Shown: piece by piece, positions 44,664 through 57,169 of the stretch
How the letters are laid out: every line of letters begins with the position of its first letter
Position numbering within the stretch: the stretch's first letter is position 1
DNA from: Ricordea florida
Lineage: Eukaryota; Cnidaria; Anthozoa; Corallimorpharia; Ricordeidae
Direction of reading: 5' to 3'
Assembly: GCA_949710005.1 (NCBI GenBank)
Contig: OX453275.1
Coordinates: forward strand, 21,625,691 to 21,689,690
Length of the DNA: 64,000 nucleotides
Translations under genes and position numbers: made by a program
Notes under the pieces: model-generated
The model's database searches: none
What the model saw: only the letters and a program-made list of their open reading frames with translations
What the model was told of the DNA's origin: nothing

Positions 44664-47600
44664 TATTTGTTTTCACCTCCACGCAACGTAAACGAAGTCG
44701 AAATGCATACTTTTCTTTGTTAAAAAAAGGAGGAAGTCGGTCACATGACTTCTCGGATTTCTAGCCACCACGTGACCTTACATGTTATCAAAAATAATGC
44801 AGAAGTTAACGGTATATTCGTTATTAGTAAGCGACTGCCTTTTGCATCGGATATCTTGGTCGTATAGCGAGCTTATTCCTTCCTTTTTTGACTTCAGTTC
44901 ATAACAATGTCTGAAAGTTGTGTCTGGTCCAAGATTTACATCACTCAAGGACAGATTTACACACTAGATTACAATATAACAAATCTACACCTGATTTCTT
45001 CCCTCCTGAAAAACAAAAGGTCACTTCTTGTGCAAGAAAAAACCCAATAAGATTCTATTGAGGTGATTCACAATCCACTCTGAAGCAGTCTCATTGAATT
45101 ACAAAGGGATTACACAAAACAAAAGAAAATAGAGGAACTCAACTTCTAACAAATCATGAATTAGTACTGAATACCCTTCCATTTGTAATTAGCATCTCAC
45201 TGAATAACAGTTCAGGTTCATGTTGCTTACTACTTAGTACTAACACACTTAGAGAGAGCAAGTTCAAAGGTGTATAGGCAGAACAGCAAAAAACACAAGG
45301 CAAAATGGTTACTTGAACATCCTACCCTACCACTCACAATAAATTCAATGTTTTCTGGCTCTCAAAACACTGATATTCATATGCAAATATCAAAAATCTT
45401 AAACAATAGAACAACTCCTGTGAATTTCTCAAGAGTAAAATCACCTGAGAGAGTTAAACTCCTACCATGTTCAGTTTATAACGGGAACAGAGCCTACCAA
45501 TAAACCACTTTCTAACTATCAAGAAAAGAACTCTTAGCAAGCGATGTCACATGAAACTGTTGCTACAAAACACGGAGAAACAAAGCACAGACAACTGCTA
45601 ACGCGAATAACCTTAAAACAAAATTACTTGCCATTCAAAATCCCACAACACAAATGAACAAACCTGCAAACACTTCGACAGCACTCCACGATCTGCAACG
45701 TTTTGACTCCAGCTTACAGTAGGAAAAGAAGCCTCATTTTAATTAACGCTAAAACTGCGGTTTCACTCAGCGGAATGCATAAACATTACTTTTCTTCACT
45801 TTGCATTGGTCTGTTCAGCCAGCCGGAAAGCTCAATAGGTTATTCATTCACAGAAGCGATTCCCATGGGAGCCGTTGACACCGACCAGTCGATGCAAACA
45901 TGGCGGGTAGGGACGAGAAGAGTCTCATGCGAGGACTTTTGAAATAAGAATGCCTTTACATAATACGTATTGAGGAGAAAGCTATATTTTTCGATAGCTT
46001 TTCACGGAATGGCAGTATTTCCATTCAACAGAAGGTCATTCATGCGCGTATTTATGCCACAACACTTGAACTCATGGTGTAAAAGACGGTTCGCAATTTG
46101 AAAAGTTTATGTCAATATGCAAATGAAAGCTCGAAAACTTCCCATTCGGCGATATATAAGCTTAATACCCGATTAACACGGTTATCACGATCTATAACAT
46201 TTTTAAAAATTTACAACCTCTCACAATCTGTGAGAAGACATACGCCAACACGATGTTATAAATGGCGGCCAACGGCGACAATGTTCTATTCCACAACAGG
46301 TAAATAAAAACTATCATTTACCGGTATAAGGTTTACTTCACACTATGAAAAGGCAATCCTAAGCCTTCAATTACTAAAGCAAACTTAAGAATAAACTAGA
46401 ACGTTGGACAAAAGGTTTATCTTACGAGAGCATTGGTCGACAGCAAGCAAATCGGAAACGTTGCCTCTGGTTTTCCGCAAGAGATGGACCTTGGAATCTA
46501 GCCCCTGTTTAGAAGCTCATTCATTGTTGTATAGGCTAACCAGAATCCAAACAATTTTTCCTATCTCCGCTGCAAAAAAAAAATAAGAGAGAGACACGCT
46601 ACATTGAATGACTGTCTAAAACCTGGCGGCGTTACAACTCTTCGTTTACGTCAGATAAATGCTATAAATAGATTGGGCGGTCACACATCACGTGACAAAA
46701 CAGCCAAGCCAATCAAACGCAGACAAAACCTGTCAGCTGCTCCAGAACGTATCGTTGTGTAAATGCTTGTAAGGCTGTCCCACTTTTTAAAAAACTTGTT
46801 GATTAATGCCCCAACGTAAAGTAACAGCGTATATCTTCTTCAAGTAGTTTTAATTTATGCGGCACAAGTTTGGATCTTAGAAAATATGTAGACCACAATT
46901 TTCCCCTCATGAATTATTTCACAGAGCTACACGCACTCAGATACACTTCAGCTAGACTTAAAAACATAAAATTCATTCAGTACGATCCGTATTGGTATTT
47001 TGTCACATCACCAAGGTTTTCTCAATTTTCCTCAAGCAAGGAGAGTAAAACTTATTGCGTCTATTACCTGTAAAACATAAAACGAGGCTAAATTCCTTTA
47101 GCTTTAGTCCTTTTCTTTAGCCGACAGCTTGCTGGAAGCGTGGTTCGACTGCCAATCAATTTCAGCTCGACTCGTTTACATTATAAATATTTCGTCATAT
47201 GGTAAAAGCCAAATCAGAATGATCAAGCAAAAAGAGAGCCATTAAAACAAAACTTAAGCTGCGAATGAGGAGTACTTTTAAGAAGTCTTCCATCTCGACA
47301 CCAAGTTGTTGGATCCAAATATCACAACAACGAAATACCGCTCAGATACTTAAAATAATCACACTCAATGGTTTGATCCACAGTACTCCAAAGCTGTCCA
47401 AATTTCTTTCATCATTTCATGGCAATTTTTACTGCGTTTATCTGCTAAAAGAATTCATCTTGTTAGACTTGTTAATGCAAAACTTTGGTCGGGGAATCGG
47501 GGAATTTCGTAAACTTGCCGTATCACCTAAAGCTTTAGTTTTTGGGAAAAAAATAGAAACACACACAGGTTGCATTTCCAAGACCACTTACTTATTTAGC

Positions 47601-48718
47601 TGGGTAGAATTCGTTTGTAGAAAACTCCAAGTTCCAGTATGACCGATTTATTCGAAAACGTCAGGAATACCACAAGTTGAGACCGTTAGATATCAGGTAT
47701 CTAAATCCTTCGTACAGCCGACAAAGGTCTCACTTGCAACTTGACCGGTAACACTGGTAGTTAGATTAGCCCATGGCAGCCTTCCATATTTTACGCCTTC
47801 AACGCTACAGTTAACGTAAGGTAAAGGTATATAACAGCAGCAGTCACTGTGGACTTTGATCGTATTAAGTTGCATTTTTTTTCTCTCTCTCTCTGTTAAA
47901 TCTATCGCACTAGAAAAGCATTTTTTAAAAAGTGTCTCTGTTAAGGAATGAACAACGGAGAAACTTCATTTCAAGAAGTTTTTAGTTTGTGTTCGAATTT
48001 TGATTATTCTTACAGTTCTTGTCTATGTAATAGAATAAAAGCGTCTGGTATTTTAACAAACTTGTCGATTGGTTCAAATTTTTTAACTTTGTGGAGACCA
48101 AAGGAAAGTGGTGACGACATTTAGTGCGCGCGCTGCAAAGAAAAAAAATGTATTTCCGATGTAAATTTAAGTCGCATCTACAGTTGAACCCCGCTAACTC
48201 GATCTCCTTAGGGAAACGAAAAGTAGTTCGAGAAAGCAAGGTTTCTAGATAAGTGGGTCAAGGTCAAATTGAACCAAATCGATTAATCATTAACATGGCG
48301 TACTGTCTCACATTTCGTCTTATGGATACGACTTTTATTGGAAAGATGTACAATAAAAACGTATTTCATTTAACTGGAGCAGTGGAACAGTGACTTCTAG
48401 TGATCGTTTATGGACGAAATATGTATCGACACATCTGAAGTGGGTGCAGGTTACTACCTCGGATTCTACAATAACCTGCGATCAGACGTCCTTCCCTTGT
48501 TCTTTCTATGACGTGATGCAGGAAGGACGCCTTATACGTTTTTTTTACGCCTTTTTTCAACGCCTGCCACGTCTGCCCGTAGTCCAGAATTTGGACTTTT
48601 GTCAGATTGGTAGTTTCAACAAAAGGGTCTTCAGACCCTGTCTTGATTGGTTACATGATCACATGTCGACATTTTGAATTTCGTGGAATTGTGTAAAACA
48701 GTTAAGAGGCCTTGTTAG
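44664..48718. other. 4-kb stretch without a supported gene
   Basis: Short frames exist but none resembles a known protein. 45900-45950 has a short MAGRDEKSLMRGLLK frame in relatively GC-rich sequence. A CT repeat lies at 47881-47894. A solo pogo-like end (CAGTTGAACCCCGCTAACTC) starts at 48181. Missing 5' exons or the promoter of the ATF7IP-like gene could lie here, but I cannot place them. Confidence 0.4.
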
Positions 48719-50445
48719 TATGGGGCGCCGATTGTAAAATAATTTATTTACCTTAACATTCTCAATTTTTTCATTATTTAATAAATAAAGTTTTGTTATA
48801 TGATACCATACATCATGGCTTTATTATTTGATATAATAAATCCTGATTTCAAATCAGTCGTTTATTATTTGATATAATAAATCCTGATTTCAAATCAGTC
48901 GTTTATTATTTGATGTAAGAAATCCTGATTTCAAATCATGTGTTCATAATTTGATATAATAAATCCTGGTTTCATATCATGCGTCTATGATTTGAAATCA
49001 CGACTTCATGATTTGATATCAGTGAAATCATGATTTAACTTAATAAGTATGATTTAACTTAATACATAACCCAAGCGAGCGAGTTACTTGTGACAAGTCA
49101 CATAAGCATCTATTGCGCGGGAAAACACGATCATGTAGGACGAACTTTCAAGGTCATTTGCTTCTGCCGTATCCCAAGCAGTTCAAGGGGCGGTCGATGA
49201 GGCTCTATCACGTCTTCCAAGTCAGGGAGTCACTTCAGCCAGTTCAAGCTCCACTTCAAGCTCGACCTTGATCTCTACATCGAGCTCAAATTCAAGTTTT
49301 CAAGAGGTACGTACATGTGCTGGCCGGCCAACAGTCATTGTGTTCGTTTTGAATCGAGTGTGTTATTTAATACTGAATATTTGACCATTTTTCCATTTTC
49401 CTCTCTTACTTTAGTGTTCGATGATGATTCCTGTGGTTTGCATGTTGTTCCAGAAGAGGATGCGTTTGGAACGGAAATCCCCCACCTTTAACACATTGTA
49501 CTTTGTCACCGTTGCGTGACTTTGTTTATAGTCGCCAGGTTATCGCTCTTCAACGACTTGAAACGAAACCTTACAGCTAGCATCGATGACATTAGGTTAT
49601 TCTTAAAGAAACTGTCCCTTGCCTTGTTGAATTGCGTCACACATAACCGCAATCTGCAAAGGTTTTATGTCGTGCTAAAAAGGCACTTGACATCACCGTT
49701 GCATGCAAACCCCAGGAAACATCATCAAACACTAAAGTAAGACAGGAAAATGGAAAAATGGTCAAATATTCAGTATTAAATAACACACTCGATTCAAGAC
49801 AAACACAATGACTGTTGGCCGGCCAGCACATGTACGTACCTCTTAAAAATTTGAATTTGAACTCGATGTGGAGATCAAGGTCGAGCTTGAGGTGGAGCTT
49901 GAACTGGCTGAAGTGACTCCCTGACTTGGAAGACGTGACAGAGCCTCATCGACCGCCCCTTGGACTGCTTGGGATACGCCTTGAAAGTTCGTCCGACATG
50001 ATCGTGTTTTCCCGCGCAATAGATGCTTATGTAACTTGTCACAAGTAACTCGCTCGCATGGGTTATGTATTAAGTTAAATCAGGAGCCCATTGTAATGGG
50101 CTCCTGGTTAAATCATACTTATTAAGTTAAATCATGATTTCACTGATATCAAATCATGAAGTCGTGATTTCAAATCATAGACGCATGATATGAAACCAGG
50201 ATTTATTATATCAAATTATGAACACATGATTTGAAATCAGGATTTCTTACATCAAATAATAAACGACTGATTTGAAATCAGGATTTATTATATCAAATAA
50301 TAAATGACTGATTTAAAATCAGGATTTATTATATCAAATAATAAAGCCATGATGTATGGTATCATATCACAAAACTTTATTTATAAATAATGAAAAAATT
50401 GAGAATGTTAAGGTAAATAAATTATTTTACAATCGGCGCCCCATA
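48719..50445. mobile_element. 1.7-kb near-palindromic DNA element with exon-like arms
   Basis: Flanked by a 6-bp duplication TGTTAG (48713-48718 and 50446-50451). Arms are 48719-49444 and 49702-50445, starting TATGGGGCGCCGATTGTAAA and ending in its complement. Each arm has (i) a block of about 41-bp repeats of TGATATAATAAATCCTGATT and (ii) an exon-like segment ending GAG|GTACGT with a downstream CTTACTTTAG acceptor. The right arm carries an extra 24-bp hairpin (AGGAGCCCATTGTAATGGGC...). The spacer (49445-49701) has no recognisable transposase. Confidence 0.85.
49135..49302 (+). pseudogene. Exon-like segment in left arm (Ser-rich peptide)
   Basis: From an ATG the frame reads M, stop, then DELSRSFASAVSQAVQGAVD and a serine/threonine-rich tail before the GTACGT donor. 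In the right arm the second codon is TCG, not TAG (giving MSDELSR), but that copy has its own small deletion and frameshift after DELSR. Neither arm is intact. A second exon (FDDDSCGLHVVPEEDAFGTE) may follow the acceptor near 49414. I do not recognise the family. Confidence 0.45.
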
Positions 50446-51654
50446 TGTTAGGGGTAAATTCCGACAAGCGACATCGCCTTGAAACGGCGACACGAAGGAG
50501 CTGGAATGGCGACGAACGACGAGCCGCTCACGCGAAATTACGACAACGACCTCGAACCTTCCGACATTGCGACGTGAAAAGGTTTGAAACTCAGACGGGC
50601 GACATAATTAAAGAACCCCCCCTAACAGGCCCTCAGTTAACGATTTTACTTGCGCACTTTTTGCAAAGTGATGGCAGACTTGCACCCGCGGAGTCAACAA
50701 TATTACAACACTTTGATCAAGTCTGACAAAATACAGATTTCTGAAGTTCGACCGATTTTGGTACGTCAGTACATCTAGTTTCGCCGCCTTTACGCTTGTC
50801 TACAAGCCACATGAACTTCCGGTAAATAACGCATGATAACATCGGTGTTGACAGGTAGGTATCTGAGGGGCGACAGACGATTCGTAAAGTAAATATGTCA
50901 GGTGAATTTTATTTTTTATTTTTCCTGTTCGCCAAAAAAAGACACCTGATCACAGGTTAATACTACAAAGGAGTGTTATACAGGCTTTGTGCAATTCCAG
51001 TCCACTTTCCAGCTGTGTTCTGACACTTTCTGATGTTTGTCTATCAGCTATGTCATTTGTGACATAAAAGTGGTTCGAGATAAAGAGCTCGAGGTCATGA
51101 CCGAGTTCGAGATAGCCGACAGTGCAAAACGACTGAAATCAAACGCATCCTGTGGTGAGCTCGTGGAGCAAAAAGGGCTACGTGTCATGTCCCGCGTTTC
51201 CGAACTTGTGTCGAACACGCAAAGATCATGTGGCATATTCTAAATTTTGATTGACCGCCGAAGAAAAAAACTTTTAACGATCTTGAGACGATTGGATTCC
51301 GAAAATTCTATTGTTTACGCCTGACATCCCACAAGTCCCCCATCCATCACAACAGCTCTTTAGCTAAAGCTCCACGAGCTAAAAACAAGGGCAAACCCAG
51401 GTAAAATGGGTTTGAGTTCGAGATAGCGGGAAATTCGTTAAAGATGGCGAGATTCGACTCCGCTTATTATAACCTTCCGTTGGTTGTAAGAGCATACTGG
51501 GTACAAGTTGTTAAACGCCAATAACTTTTTTGTATAGGCGCGATCCAAATAACATCATTATCATTATCATGATCATGCCTGATTGTTCAGCTATTAGGAT
51601 TGCTATTATTCAGTTGAAATTGCCACATTTGATCTTAATAACTGGAATATTATT

Positions 51655-51722
51655 ATTAATATTATTACTAATGTTGTTGTTATCATTATTATTATTATTG
51701 TTATTATTATTACTAGAAATAG
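51655..51722. repeat. ATT/TTA microsatellite
   Basis: Imperfect run of TATTATTA triplets ending just before the retroelement remnant. Confidence 0.9.
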
Positions 51723-51734
51723 TGTCATAACGAG

Positions 51735-52195
51735 CTTAAAGATCTTGAGGCAAGATTGGTCATTCGCGCGCGTGGCTTCTGGGAACCCGAGAGCTCGGCA
51801 TTCTTCGATGTGAGGGTGTGTCACCCTAATGCCGAGTCTTACAGGGACCAGGAGTCACAGCAGATCTACCGCATTCACGAAAACGACAAGACGCGGTTGT
51901 ACTCAAGGAGAGTTCTGGATGTTGGGCTCGTTCACGCCGCTTGTATTTACAACTACTGGAGGAATGGGGAATGAATGCTTAAGATACCACAGTCGACTGA
52001 CTGAGCTGATAGCCGTCAAGAAAGGAGAACAGTACTCACAAACAATCTCGTGGATTGGAGCAAGGACATCCTTTGCACTCCTTCGGTCGGCCCTGGTTTG
52101 TCTTTGAGGAACACGGGTGAAGCGCCGTTCCGCGTATGATTATAAAAAGTGTGACATTGAAGTCGCGGCCGCCGAAGGAGCCATGGACTTTTCTT
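51735..52195 (+). pseudogene. Retroelement 3' ORF remnant
   Basis: Reads [20 protein letters not shown] then YSRRVLDV; the frame shifts near 51920 and continues [20 protein letters not shown] and [19 protein letters not shown], then TGA. This segment is the C-terminal part of the reverse transcriptase family whose middle part is seen at 29545-30470. One frameshift and one stop disable it. Confidence 0.65.
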
Positions 52196-52304
52196 AGATT
52201 TTAATTAGTTGTAGATTATATTCCATCCTTAAAGATCCTAGGTATAAAATTTATGGAGATTTTAACTAGTAAAGTAAATTAGGGTATCTATTAATTAAAA
52301 AAAC

Positions 52305-52345
52305 TATCATTATTATTATTATTATTATTACTATTATTATGTTGT
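52305..52345. repeat. ATT microsatellite
   Basis: About 30 bp of near-perfect ATT units after the retroelement 3' flank. Confidence 0.85.
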
Positions 52346-52929
52346 ATGAAATAAATCATATATTTGCAGTATTGTAAAAGTAATTCTTTTTAGCGACGTA
52401 ATTATTTGAAGAAAAGTGCTTACATTTTTTAGATATAATCAGTATTTTTTTGTATAAATGATACTTCCAAATAATGTACAAATTGGTTTTGAAGTGTTAA
52501 TTACTATTATAACTGTAATTTCTGGCGAGCCTTAGCGAGGCAGCAGCCTATTCAGTTGAGGCCCTGTTAGAGGGGTTTTAGAGATGAAGGATAATTGGCA
52601 AAATAATTTAGGGATAAGGGATAACTGAGATAGTTTTAGGGATCATTGTAACAAAAAATAGCTTTAGTTTCTCAATTGTCACACGCTTGGTCACACGCTT
52701 GGTCATTTTTGCCGAGAACTTCGTATGTAATACATGAACACAGAAGCGATTGTTTATTCAGCAAATTTTATCGTGGGGGTCTTAATACTGTAATAAGGTC
52801 TCATAGAACACCACAGTTATAGAATTTAACAACACAAACTGAATCCTCAATAGTTCATTTGATCAGATTTGTTCCTCGGAACTCAAAGTTTCAAATTGTT
52901 GTCCAATTTTGTCATCTTCAGATTATAAC

Positions 52930-53110
52930 AGTAGCACATCAAGCTCCAGTTTTTAAAGGATAAATATTGTGTTTCGAGAAAAAATGTCTACTTTTAATGT
53001 CTGGTGACATTAAACTCAATCCAGAACCCTCACACTGAGCTTTTTCTGTATTATTTAACAGAAAGGTTCAGTGCTTTTAATTTCCAGCCTTTTAAGACGT
53101 TTTTATTAAA
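52930..53110 (+). mobile_element. Non-LTR retroelement fragment
   Basis: Contains LLMSGDIKLNPEP, matching the common LLLSGDVELNPGP-like segment that precedes the endonuclease domain in many non-LTR ORF2 proteins. Downstream frames are broken. Confidence 0.55.
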
Positions 53111-53152
53111 AGGCATCCCTCTTAACGCTTACCAAAGTGTCGTGCCTCATAT

Positions 53153-53705
53153 TGGGCGCTTTCCATTCGAGGAAATTTTCGAAAATTTCGGGTGGGAATC
53201 GAATGGAACAGATCTTTTCCGGAAAAGATTTTCGAAAATTTTGGACAACCTTTTCAGTGTTCCCGAAAAGTGGAAATTTCGGTATTTTCGAAAATTCTCG
53301 TGTTCCATTCAAAAGCTTCCAGTCGGACTGTTCTCCAGTCTCCTCGCATACTCTTTGGAAGAAAAGAAAACGGCAAATTTCCGACTGCAAATACGAAGGA
53401 ACCGTTTCTTGCATTAACCCATTTATACGGTTCCGAATTCTCCGCATGAAGCACGAAACTGCAGCCAGTAAGGGTATTTCGTTTTCATCATCGAACAAGA
53501 GCGAATTGAAAATAAAATCGGGATCATAATCGGTTGCTGCCTAAATTTTTAAAACACCCACCATTTTGAACACAGACGATAAGCGGCGTCAAGAAGCCTG
53601 GGGCAAAAACTGACCACGTGACGACCGAGCATAAGCCCCTTTCATTCGAGACCGAAATTTCCGAAAATTCAAACTGAAAATTTCTCGTGAATAGAAAGCA
53701 CCCAT
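53153..53705. mobile_element. 0.55-kb element with GGGCGCTTTCCATTCGAG ends
   Basis: The left end TTGGGCGCTTTCCATTCGAG pairs with the reverse complement of the right end CTCGTGAATAGAAAGCACCC. TTCGAAAATTTT/TTTCCGAAAATT words are repeated and palindromic through the interior. Overlapping open frames on both strands are by-products of these repeats. Confidence 0.7.
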
Positions 53706-53769
53706 TATTTCATTACTATCCCCTTCCATGTCCAACGCCAGCACTTACTTTCACATTGAAACTCCTGGG

Positions 53770-54125
53770 TATTATTATTATTATTATTGACGTTGAAACC
53801 CAGGAGGGAGCCATTACGTAAACACTGTTGAAATAGGTTTTAATAGTTTATTTCTTTTACTTTCTTTTACCTTGTATATACCAATTTGTATGGAATATGT
53901 TAATTAATGTTATGATGATGATAGTAGTATTAGTACTAGTTGTAGTAACCATGATATCATGACATATATGATATGACGATGATGATAATGATGATAATAA
54001 TAACCTTTTGTGCCTTGGATATTTTAATATTGGAATTTTTACCTTGTAAATGACAACTTGTCTGGAATATGTTAATAAAGATCGATTATTAAAATTATGA
54101 TTATGATTATTATCATCATTATTAA
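53770..54125. repeat. ATT and GAT microsatellites with LINE-tail-like units
   Basis: ATT units at 53772-53790, ATGATG/GATAAT units at 53908-54003 and ATTATG units at 54088-54125. ATACCAATTTGTATGGAATA near 53878 and TGACAACTTGTCTGGAATAT near 54050 look like two diverged copies of one short tail sequence. Confidence 0.7.
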
Positions 54126-55848
54126 GAACAGCAAAGAAGAAGAAGTTGACAGAATTGACTTAAAATACGTCTGTTGGTCAACGGAAAATCACTGTCTCCT
54201 CAAACTCAAATCACTTTATACTCGCACTCGAATCAAGGGACAGAAAAGGAAAAGGCTCCAAACAAGATCTGAAAAGTACTCGGGGTGTGACGGCTATAAT
54301 TGCCATCATGAGTTCATGCAACAACATTTTACGAGGAGGCTTCTTCTTAGATTAACCCGAGAAACAAGGTTATTTCTGATTAAGAATTGGGTAATGGGCT
54401 CCCAAGCGGATCATTCTATATCTAGACACATAACTGTATAAACTCGGGCTTCTCTATTTAATTACAACAGTCAGAATAGTAGAAGACTTAGGCTTAGTTA
54501 CGCGGATCAAGATAAGTTCTTTTGATGTTAAGATATGTAATATTAACGTCGCACAGGCTGATTTGTTTTTTCATGTATTTCTTTAGAGCTTCCTCAGATG
54601 GAGCATACAAATGTCAATTTTTGTTTGTGTCATTATTGTCAACGAAAATTGATCATGATATTATTTACAAATAAAACACGTCATTTGTCGCACTCTTTCA
54701 TATCCCCTTTGTGGAGATCTGGAGCGAAGGTCGACAATGGCATCATATAGGCCCGGAAAAAGTAACGCTGTGAATGTGCTCGTGAAATGTAAATTGGGCC
54801 AGGTTTCTTGGTTGTTGCATGCGCCGAACAGACAAGAGGGCGATTTGAACGACAGAAAAACGAAGTCCATTTTCAGTTAAACTCGAGTGTTACTACAGAA
54901 GCCCGACTGAATGAGTGTGAAAGATCACTTCTTCTCTATCTCATTGAGTGTATCATTTGAGGGCCGCAACAGGCAAAGCGTACTCAGGTAACTTAAATGA
55001 AGACAGCAGAAGCCACGTGAAAATGCGACCTTTATACGCCCTTAACCGACTAAGATTAAAGTTCTCAGAATAAAACATTTTATGTTGTTATTTACATATT
55101 TTGTTTTCAAAAGACAGGAGGAGTATTTTTTTATCAGATCCTTCAACCCCCGATCATTGAATGTATATAGAGTTGTTGACCAAGAGTGAGGTCAAGAGTC
55201 TATCCGATACTTGCCAAATTATTTTATAGCGGTTTTTTCACGTTTCTCCACATTAATATTGGCACTGTTTTCTTAATAGGCATATTTTAAACTTACCTTA
55301 AATCATGATCTCGTGAGCGTGATAAAGCTACTCAAACAAAGGAGAAATTAGGCTCATCTCCGGCTTTGTCTAAACAATACCGGTTGGCCGCACGAAAAGG
55401 GAGACAGGTTTTGTTCAAACGTGAATGACCGATTTTGATATTGTAAATAAGAGTTGCGGGCTGTTTTGATCTTGGAAGTGACCTGTTTGATAGGTTCCTA
55501 TGGCAAACACTCTTTGTGCTAATTTTCCACAGAGACAACCATCTCCCAAACGTACCTACAGTCATCTTTCTTTTTTTCATCGTTGTTACCCCGCAATTAA
55601 ATTCAAGAATTTTTTGTCAAAATCGTGGCACCGCGACATGTAGCTTTCAAATGGCTTCCATTTCTCATTGGTCAAGTGTGTGATGTTGATCACACCTCGG
55701 CTTCTTTGAACTAGGAATGTTTCTGTGACAACTAAGTAAAGTTCAGGGTATGACATTTTATCTCTTCTCAAATTTAAAAAAAAGATTTACTTGTACTTGG
55801 GTTAAACTGAAAGCTCTTGTGTGAAGGGCACTTCAATAGTTGTTACAG
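54126..55848. other. No supported gene
   Basis: Only short frames without recognisable homology or splice context. No strong repeat structure was seen. Confidence 0.4.
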
Positions 55849-56050
55849 GTACAGTCAACTCTCTCATAGCGACCACCTCTCGTATGCGACCACTTTGTCA
55901 AAAACCGTTTTGTTCTAAGTAAAACACGGTTTCAAAAACACTCTCGTAAGCGATCACTACTCAAATTTCTTTAAGCGACCGCGACCACGTTTTTGGCCAA
56001 ACCTTTGGCATATTCCTTTGTTTTCTGTTTCCCGTAAGCGATCACCCGGC
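55849..56050. mobile_element. Repeat with ACAGTCAACTCTCTC end
   Basis: Starts TACAGTCAACTCTCTCATAG and contains repeated GCGACCAC/GCGATCAC words at 55870, 55943 and 56036. The CAGT start at a TA recalls the pogo-like MITEs above. The right end was not defined. Confidence 0.45.
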
Positions 56051-56179
56051 ACGATCATGTATGCGGATTGCATGAAAATCATTACTCGAATGTCACAAAA
56101 GTTCAGTTTTTTAGCGCCGGCCGACCAGAGTGCTGATGTGTATAGGATGGCTGTAATAATAAGATCTGAAGATTTAACA

Positions 56180-56304
56180 AATCCAATGTGGTTTAGCGTT
56201 GCCAGCACTCTTGTCGACAACGAGTACGCGTCATCATAGTGGTCAGTACTCGAACTCGTTGTCGATAAGAGTACAGACAACGCTAAACCACATTCGATTT
56301 GTTT
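56180..56304. repeat. Hairpin repeat, about 50-bp arms
   Basis: CAAATCCAATGTGGTTTAGC pairs with GCTAAACCACATTCGATTTG, and CTTGTCGACAACGAGTAC pairs with GTACTCGAACTCGTTGTCG. The loop is about 20 bp. Confidence 0.8.
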
Positions 56305-56609
56305 TTTACCACAATAGCAACGTTAAAAAACGTCAAAGAAAATGTTTTTTTTTTCAAAATGTGAAAGAGCAAGCGTTGTCTAACTTTCTCGCAATCTGAT
56401 TGGTTTATTCTCCAAAATGAGCGTTTCAGATTGGCTATTGCTTTGCGTGACACATGGACGCGAGCAGCGTTGTCTAGACTGTTATCGACAACGGCAAATT
56501 AGCCAATCAGTTCCGAGATTAGTAGCAATTGTGGTAAAATTATTATTTGACCTATTTTGGGAGGATTTTCTTCTTTTATTTTTGATGATTTAGCTAAGCG
56601 GTTAAGTTA

Positions 56610-56855
56610 TCATAAATAACCATTTTTACTCAAATTGGTTATTTCATATAACCAATTTTGTTTCCATTAGTTATTTCATAAAACCGATCTTGTTCCCCAC
56701 TAGTTATTTGATAAAACCAATATTGTGTTTTTGGTCATTTCATGAAACCATTTTTGTGTTTTTGGTTATTTAATATAACCAACGGGGCCACATTTGGTTA
56801 TTTGATAAAACCATTTTATGCGCCGTTTCATGAAACTGGCATGGTTATTTGAAAT
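56610..56855. repeat. Minisatellite of GGTTATTTGATAAAACCA-type palindromic units
   Basis: At least six diverged units of GGTTATTTCATAAAACCA type, about 35 bp apart with T-rich spacers. Each unit is itself a short inverted repeat (GGTT...AACC). Confidence 0.75.
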
Positions 56856-57006
56856 AATAAAGTGTCAGGATGTTTGACACTATCCAGATTTGTCGCTAAC
56901 ATTCGTGACTTTGTTAACCCGCATACCGATCACGCAACTTTGAAACAATGCGTTATTCAAGATCTTGGCGGGAATTCCTTAGTTTTACGACATCCATGCT
57001 ATGTCG

Positions 57007-57092
57007 ACTAGCCCGCGAGGGGAGGAGCGCGAAAAAAACGCCATCATTTTTTTCTCGTCTTTTTCGCGCTCCTCCCCTCGCGCGCGACTAGC
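57007..57092. repeat. GC-rich hairpin
   Basis: GCGAGGGGAGGAGCGCGAAA pairs with TTTCGCGCTCCTCCCCTCGC across a short T-rich loop, giving a roughly 30-bp stem. Confidence 0.85.
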
Positions 57093-57169
57093 ATTCGCGC
57101 TCGCCTCGTTTTCGCCTCTGTTCGCCTGAAATACGCAAAAAAATCACGCTAGTTGTACACGCTAATGTT

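Noticed and set aside
45900..45950. Short frame MAGRDEKSLMRGLLK in GC-richer DNA
   Set aside because: Fifteen codons ending at TAA, with no conserved family or splice partner. It could be chance.
53004..53529. Overlapping frames of 130-137 codons on both strands
   Set aside because: They arise from TTTTCGAAAATTT-type palindromic repeats within one non-coding element.
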